Part shown: positions 57,984-64,000 of the stretch, piece after piece | Layout of the letters: each line of letters starts with the position of its first letter | Numbering within the stretch: position 1 is the stretch's first letter | DNA from: Actinobacteria bacterium HGW-Actinobacteria-2 | Lineage (GTDB): Bacteria; Actinomycetota; Actinomycetes; Propionibacteriales; Propionibacteriaceae | Direction: 5' to 3' | Length of the DNA stretch: 64,000 nucleotides | NCBI GenBank assembly: GCA_002841335.1 | Contig: PHEY01000004.1 | Span: 62,001-126,000 of the forward strand | Notes under the pieces: generated by a model | The model's input: only the letters and a program-made list of their open reading frames with translations | Databases searched by the model: none | What the model was told of the DNA's origin: nothing | Made by a program: the position numbers and the translations under genes

Positions 57984-58856
57984 CTAGATGACCAGCAGGT
58001 CGAAGGGGGCTTCGGCGCGGAGGACGTCGGCGTAGTGCTCGCGTTGGGCGGCGGTGGGCTCGACCAGCGGCAACGCACTCGGACGGACGCCGTGGGCGCG
58101 GTAGCCGATCACCTTGATCCGCATGGTCGGGTCAATCCCTGCGAGCCAGCGGCCGGTTTGGGCGAGGAGTTCGTCGGAATCGTTCAGTCCGGCCATCAGC
58201 AGCAGGCGCACCTCATAGAGCTTCCCGCGCTTAGCCAACAACTCGATGCTCGACAGCACCTCGCGGTTCGACTTCCCGGTCAGCTGGACGTGCAGCGCGT
58301 CGTCTAGGCACTTCAGGTCGATCATCGCCGCGTCCATCACGTCGTCCAGCCCATCCCACACCGCAACGTCAGCCGCGCCATTGGAGTCGACGAAACACGT
58401 CAGGCGAGGAAACTCGGCCTTCACCGCAGAGAACAGCGCGTGCACGAACCCGGCCTGCTGGGTGGCCTCACCACCAGACACCGTCACCCCCGACAAGAAG
58501 CCGGACGCCCGCCGAATCCGGGCCATCACGTCCGCCACCGCTTGGGGCCGGGCCTTCGGGGTCGAGTCGTAGGGGCAGGCGGCGATGCAGGCGTCGGTGC
58601 CGGTGCACAGACTCTCGGTCCACACCACCCGATCAGCGACCATCGTCAACGCCCCGGTCGTACACACGTCCAGGCAGATCCCGCAGTCGATGCACTCCTT
58701 GATCGTGTACGGGTTGTGGCAGGCCAGACAGTCGAAGTTGCAGCCCTGGAGGAACACCACGAACCGGTTGCCCGGTCCGTCTACGACGGAGAACTCGATG
58801 ACGTCGGTGACCAGCCCAGCTGAGGCCGACGACCCACTCAACGGCAGAGTGCTCAC
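57984..58856 (-). CDS. yjjW: YjjW-family glycine radical enzyme activase
   Basis: A 290-residue radical SAM enzyme that abstracts hydrogen from the glycyl residue of its partner. The radical SAM cluster site is LQGCNFDCLACHNP; two added ferredoxin-like clusters are CIDCGICLDVC and CTGTDACIAACP; the SAM-binding GGE is in TVSGGEATQQ. These inserts and the context define YjjW rather than the pyruvate-formate-lyase activase. GTG 58856 overlaps the YjjI stop. It is expressed only where oxygen is low enough to keep the clusters, so it supports an anaerobic lifestyle. Confidence 0.9.
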   Translation of the reverse strand: MSTLPLSGSSASAGLVTDVIEFSVVDGPGNRFVVFLQGCNFDCLACHNPYTIKECIDCGICLDVCTTGALTMVADRVVWTESLCTGTDACIAACPYDSTPKARPQAVADVMARIRRASGFLSGVTVSGGEATQQAGFVHALFSAVKAEFPRLTCFVDSNGAADVAVWDGLDDVMDAAMIDLKCLDDALHVQLTGKSNREVLSSIELLAKRGKLYEVRLLLMAGLNDSDELLAQTGRWLAGIDPTMRIKVIGYRAHGVRPSALPLVEPTAAQREHYADVLRAEAPFDLLVI

Positions 58857-60397
58857 CCGATCGGGCTGAGCTCAGCCGCGATCACTCGCTTGATCGCCCG
58901 GGTGGTGACGGTGTGATTGATCTCCGCCGTCGCCGCCAGGTAATCGGACGAATGCCGCGCGCCATGCTCTTCGACGCCGATCAGATCCGACTTGCGCACC
59001 AGGTATCCGGTGATCCGGATGAACTCGTTGGAGTCCAGGTTGAAGGTGAAGTCGCGCATCCCGGCAGCCAGCGCGCCGCGGATCACGTCCACCATGGCCC
59101 GTGGGTTGCGCTGGACGGTCTCCTCAACGTGGAAGATGTCGGAGATCCCGGCCGGGAACAGCTCGTGAATCGGCGCGACCACCTCGATGTGCTCCAGCAT
59201 CCCGGGCTCGTCGCCGATCGGAATGCGGGTGCCTGCAGTGGTGTCCAGGTCCAGATCGATGCCGCTTTGGCTATGCAGGTAGGCGAAACCGTCGCCACCA
59301 CCGCAGTAGGGGAGCGGACGCTGCTTCACCAGCTCAGAGATGCGCGCCACGATGCGGTGCGCCGCGGCATTGGCCCGCGAATCGTGGCCGTAGCGGGCAT
59401 CGACGTGGCCCTCATGCACCATCAACTCATTCACGCACTCGGCCAGCCCGAAGATGCCGAACATCAGCGAGAACCGCTCCTGCTCGATCAAACCCTCGGT
59501 GGACAGGAAGTTCGACTCGAAGAAGCCGGCGTCCTCCACCAGCGCCCGAATCCGCGCCTCGCCCAACTCGGCGGTCAGCTCCACCCAATGCGGCAGGGAG
59601 TCGTCGCAGAAGCTGTCCAGCCCGCCGGGGTGACGCTCCACCGCACGCTTGAGGTTGAGCCGTACCAGGCTGTGCGCGCCGCCGCGAGTCTTCAGCGAGT
59701 TGTAGCAGCTCACCACTGCGTACTCGGCGCCGTGGTCGGCGACCATCATCGGATGGTTCACGAAGTGCGGCTTGCCGGTGACGAAGACCGTCCGCACCGC
59801 ATCCTCGATCAAGTCGTCGGGAGTCTCGGGCGACACCTTCAAGGTCAGGTTCGGCACCACCTGACGCAGTGAGCGCTCCACCCGGAAGATCGACCGGACG
59901 ACCCGGCCGTCGTGTGGCCCGATGTTGGCATGGACGAAGGCGTCCGGCAGCAGCCGATCCAGCTGAATCCACCAGCGCCGCAGCTTCGCGTCCAGCTGCT
60001 CATCGCTCAGCTCTGCCGGCACGTACGGCTCCAGCAGTGAGTCCAGGTCGCCCAGGTAGACCGGGTAGGTGGTCACCGACGGCACCTGGCTGTAAAGGAT
60101 GGTCAGGAAGCTCAGCGCATCGTCCAGATCGCAGGGCGCCTCCAGCTCCAGGTACTTCACGCCCTGGCGCAGGGCTTTGGCGTAATCGGGCAGCACGTAG
60201 CGCGGCGTGAACGGACGGTCGCCTTCGAACATGTCGCAGATGATGCGGGCGTCCAGCGCCTCGCGAGCGTCGGTTGACAAGGCCGGATAGGGCAGGACGC
60301 CGTCGGCGAGCGCGGCCAGCCGGCGCACCTTCTGGTCGTAACCGATGGCCCTGCTATTCACAACGCTCTCGACGGCGCTGACGAGTTGATCTTCCAC
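58853..60397 (-). CDS. yjjI: YjjI-family glycine radical enzyme
   Basis: A 514-residue glycyl radical enzyme of the YjjI (DUF3029) group, whose substrate is not known. The glycyl radical site is RITGYLVRKSDL, with Gly464 50 residues from the end; the probable active-site cysteine is in VVSCYNSLKTRGGAH. GTG 60397 is chosen because TACCCT (60409-60404) lies 6 nt upstream, a leaderless arrangement; the frame continues to 60448. It overlaps yjjW by 4 nt. Such pairs are scattered in gut anaerobes and enterobacteria. Confidence 0.9.
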   Translation of the reverse strand: MEDQLVSAVESVVNSRAIGYDQKVRRLAALADGVLPYPALSTDAREALDARIICDMFEGDRPFTPRYVLPDYAKALRQGVKYLELEAPCDLDDALSFLTILYSQVPSVTTYPVYLGDLDSLLEPYVPAELSDEQLDAKLRRWWIQLDRLLPDAFVHANIGPHDGRVVRSIFRVERSLRQVVPNLTLKVSPETPDDLIEDAVRTVFVTGKPHFVNHPMMVADHGAEYAVVSCYNSLKTRGGAHSLVRLNLKRAVERHPGGLDSFCDDSLPHWVELTAELGEARIRALVEDAGFFESNFLSTEGLIEQERFSLMFGIFGLAECVNELMVHEGHVDARYGHDSRANAAAHRIVARISELVKQRPLPYCGGGDGFAYLHSQSGIDLDLDTTAGTRIPIGDEPGMLEHIEVVAPIHELFPAGISDIFHVEETVQRNPRAMVDVIRGALAAGMRDFTFNLDSNEFIRITGYLVRKSDLIGVEEHGARHSSDYLAATAEINHTVTTRAIKRVIAAELSPIG

Positions 60398-60403
60398 CTC
60401 ACT

Positions 60404-60409
60404 AGGGTA
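60404..60409 (-). promoter_or_regulatory. -10 box of a probable leaderless yjjI promoter
   Basis: TACCCT on the minus strand, 6 nt before GTG 60397, without a ribosome binding site. Shares the intergenic region with the divergent BMP-type transporter. Confidence 0.45.
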
Positions 60410-60488
60410 ACGCCGCGCTCGCTTTACTGTTTGGTAACGGTTCGGCACCGGCTCGCACTTCTGCCACCTTTGGCGCTTCCGGAAGGGC

Positions 60489-60525
60489 TAGAGTCACGCA
60501 CAAGTGCGCGCGGTCGCCGCGCGCA
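60489..60525 (+). promoter_or_regulatory. -10 box and leader hairpin upstream of the BMP lipoprotein gene
   Basis: TAGAGT (60489-60494) is a possible -10 box. The leader then forms a perfect 9-bp hairpin TGCGCGCGG-TCG-CCGCGCGCA (60505-60525) shortly before GAAGGAGA. No known purine-riboswitch core is recognised. Confidence 0.4.
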
Positions 60526-60548
60526 GATTGATCCCAGAAGGAGACACC

Positions 60549-61586
60549 GTGCATAAGGTGATCAAGGGCATCGCTGTGGCTGCCGCCGCAACTCTGGCCC
60601 TGACTGCGTGCAGCAGTGGTGGTGCCACGGCGCCGTCGGCATCCAGCAACGCCCCCAAGATCAAGGTGGGCATGGCCTACGACGTCGGCGGTCGCGGCGA
60701 TCAGTCGTTCAACGACTCCGCCGCCCTCGGCCTCGACAAGGCTGCCGCGGAGTTCGGCGTCGAGACCAAGGAGGCTGCGGCCACCAATGGTGAGGCTGAG
60801 TCGGCTCGCGAGGAGCGCCTGAACCAGCTCATCGAGGCTGGCTACACCAACATCGTGGCCGTCGGCTTCGCCTACGCGAAGGCTGTCGGCAAGGTCGCCA
60901 AGGCCAACCCCGACGTGAAGTTCGCCATCGTCGATGACGCTTCGCCCGACTCGACCGGCGCCAACATCATGAACATCACCTTCGCCGAGAACGAAGGTTC
61001 GTTCCTGGTGGGTGCTGCCGCCGCCCTGAAGTCCAAGACCGGCCACATCGGCTTCGTCGGTGGCGTGGGCGTCGACCTGATCAAGAAGTTCCAGGTTGGC
61101 TACGAGGCGGGCGCCAAGGCCGTCAACCCCGACATCAAGATCGACGTCAAGTACCTGACCCAGCCGCCGGACTTCTCCGGCTTCGGTGACGTTGCCAAGG
61201 GCAAGGCTGCTGCTGAGGGCATGTACCAGGGTGGCGCGGATGTCGTCTACCACGCTGCCGGCGGTTCCGGTGGTGGCGTGTTCACCGCTGCCAAGGCTGC
61301 GGGCAAGTGGGCGATCGGCGTTGACTCCGATCAGGCCAAGACCGCTGCGGCTGATGTCCGCGACGTCATCCTCACCTCGATGCTCAAGCGCGTCGACGTG
61401 GGCGTCTACTCCTTCATCAAGTCGATCAAGGACGGCAGCTTCAAGGCTGGCAACACCGTGTTCGACCTGAAGGCTGACGGCGTGGGCTACGCCACCACCG
61501 GTGGTCACATCGACGACATCACCTCGAAGCTGGACGCCTACAAGGCCGACATCATCTCGGGCAAGATCGTCGTCCCGGCCAAGTGA
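60549..61586 (+). CDS. BMP-family nucleoside-binding lipoprotein of an ABC importer
   Basis: A 345-residue lipoprotein: signal with lipobox LALTACS, then a Ser/Ala linker and the BMP/PnrA fold (GMAYDVGGRGDQSFNDSAAL, IVDDASPDSTGANIMNITFA, GVDSDQAKTAAADVRDVILT). PnrA-type proteins bind purine nucleosides. It heads the importer operon with the following ATPase and permease genes. GTG 60549 follows GAAGGAGA. A strong hairpin between this gene and the ATPase gene probably keeps the binding protein more abundant than the rest. Confidence 0.93.
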   Translation: MHKVIKGIAVAAAATLALTACSSGGATAPSASSNAPKIKVGMAYDVGGRGDQSFNDSAALGLDKAAAEFGVETKEAAATNGEAESAREERLNQLIEAGYTNIVAVGFAYAKAVGKVAKANPDVKFAIVDDASPDSTGANIMNITFAENEGSFLVGAAAALKSKTGHIGFVGGVGVDLIKKFQVGYEAGAKAVNPDIKIDVKYLTQPPDFSGFGDVAKGKAAAEGMYQGGADVVYHAAGGSGGGVFTAAKAAGKWAIGVDSDQAKTAAADVRDVILTSMLKRVDVGVYSFIKSIKDGSFKAGNTVFDLKADGVGYATTGGHIDDITSKLDAYKADIISGKIVVPAK

Positions 61587-61618
61587 GCTGTTCGCAGCCC
61601 ACTGAATAACTGACAACC

Positions 61619-61656
61619 GTCGGCCCGGGTGCCTCACATGTGGCACCCGGGCCGAC
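61619..61656 (+). terminator. Attenuating hairpin between binding protein and ATPase genes
   Basis: GTCGGCCCGGGTGCC (61619-61633) pairs perfectly over 15 bp with GGCACCCGGGCCGAC (61642-61656), loop of 8. There is no T-tract and the ATPase gene follows in the same direction, so partial termination or 3'-end protection of the upstream message is the likely role. Confidence 0.65.
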
Positions 61657-61725
61657 GTGTCACCATTAGAGTGCCTGTGGAACTGGCAGTGCCGCCGTTT
61701 CGCGCATGACTAAGAGGAGCATTCG

Positions 61726-63278
<1,553 letters not shown>

Positions 63279-63282
<4 letters not shown>

Positions 63283-64000
63283 AGGCCGACATTCGCAAGG
63301 TCGGGCTCGCGCTCGCCGCGCCGGCGCTGGCCATTCTGGTCGCCTTGGCGCTGACCACGTTGATCCTGATTGCCGCCGGTGACCCGGTGCTGCAGGTGTG
63401 GCAGGTGCTCTTCAAGGCCCCGCTGCCGCGCCAGATCGTATCCATCATCAACGAAGCGTCCGTGCTCTACCTGTCGGCGGTCGCGGTGGCGATCGGCTTC
63501 AAGATGAACCTGTTCAACATCGGCGTCGACGGCCAGTACCGGATCGCCTCCTTCGTGGCCGCGGTCTTCGCCGGTGCCAACTTCCTGCCCGGCTGGCTGA
63601 ACATCATCGTGGCCATCCTGATCTCGATGGCGACCGGTGCGATCTGGGCTTTCATCGCCGGCTTCCTCAAGGTCGGCCGTGGAGTGTCGGAAGTGATCAG
63701 CACGATCATGCTGAACTACATCGCGACCTACCTGGTGGCCTTCTGGCTGAAGCAGGCTGCGGTGAAGGTCGAAGGCTCCAACGCCACCAGCACCGCAGTG
63801 ATCGCCCCGGACTCCCGGGTTCCCGGCATCAACCTGGATTGGCTGCTGGGCACGTCGAAGGAGATCTACGGCCTGATCTTCTTGTCGATCGCGATCGGCA
63901 TCATCTACTGGTTCGTGCTGAACAAGACTCGCTTCGGCTTCGACCTGCGCGCCACCGGTCAGTCGGAAACCGCAGCCGTGGCCAGCGGCATCAACACCAA
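63279..64000 (+). CDS. ABC importer permease (nucleoside type), 3' end outside the window
   Basis: The first ~240 residues of a BPD_transp_2 permease (YufP/NupP-like). Visible are several membrane segments and the conserved start block NEASVLYLSAVAVAIGFKMN then LFNIGVDGQYRIASF, and TRFGFDLRATGQSETAAVAS at the edge, typical of the family's cytoplasmic loop. ATG 63279 overlaps the ATPase stop. A second permease gene normally follows in this operon type and is expected beyond 64000. Confidence 0.92.

Overview
The window is high-GC actinobacterial DNA, most likely from the Propionibacteriaceae. The strongest pointer is an intact mutA-mutB-meaB block (coenzyme-B12 methylmalonyl-CoA mutase and its chaperone) together with sucCD, a malate dehydrogenase and a glycyl-radical enzyme pair, which fits a propionic-type, at least facultatively anaerobic metabolism. 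Several genes look leaderless: a TANNNT -10 box sits 6-8 nt before the start codon, as is common in actinobacteria. The species cannot be named from this sequence.

Layout. 1-5.5 kb: edge of an unknown gene, a MATE exporter, an FHA-ABC exporter fusion, a DUF998 membrane protein and a chorismate mutase. 5.5-8.7 kb: metY on the minus strand behind a poly-cysteine leader ORF that looks like an attenuator, and guaA diverging from it. 8.7-10.3 kb: PspC-type membrane stress genes. 10.4-16.2 kb: a beta-glucoside operon (lipoprotein, two permeases, GH1 glucosidase, LacI regulator) with two LacI-type operators. 16.2-18.4 kb: PspC-kinase/response regulator pair and a GlsB-like protein. 18.5-24.1 kb: pcrA-like helicase, M23 peptidase, sucCD. 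24.2-27.5 kb: two large membrane proteins of unknown role. 27.5-30.8 kb: purN-purH-folD-DUF3017. 31-36.4 kb: class III aminotransferase, a ten-repeat Gln/Trp-rich protein, an acyl-CoA ligase and an acetyltransferase. 36.5-45.9 kb: mdh, phosphatase, secreted protein, purU, two glycosyl/glycerophosphate transferases, a CNNM/CorC protein and an APH-fold protein. 45.9-51.1 kb: mutA-mutB-meaB behind a perfect 20-bp palindrome.

Accessory region, 51.1-58 kb. First comes a lower-GC two-gene module, an AAA/ABC-type ATPase overlapping a PIN-like nuclease, next to the remnant of an HNH gene; it looks like an anti-phage or conflict system. Then a DUF3788-like gene and a DUF222/HNH gene. Then the most striking locus: a TROVE/Ro60 orthologue (rsr) preceded by four tandem Y-RNA-like units (55450-55934). 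Three of them carry a permuted tRNA mimic in the order T-arm, acceptor stem capped by a UUCG or CUUG tetraloop, D-arm; the fourth is a minimal hairpin form. A single candidate promoter with an inverted repeat lies just upstream, a small helix-turn-helix-like gene overlaps the end of rsr, and copies of a dispersed palindromic repeat lie on both sides.

58-64 kb: yjjW/yjjI (glycyl radical activase and enzyme) and, divergently, a BMP-type nucleoside ABC importer running off the right edge.

The two observations I consider most worth testing are the Y-RNA array with Ro60 and the poly-Cys leader of metY, whose cysteine codon run can pair over 12 nt with the segment just upstream of the metY ribosome binding site.
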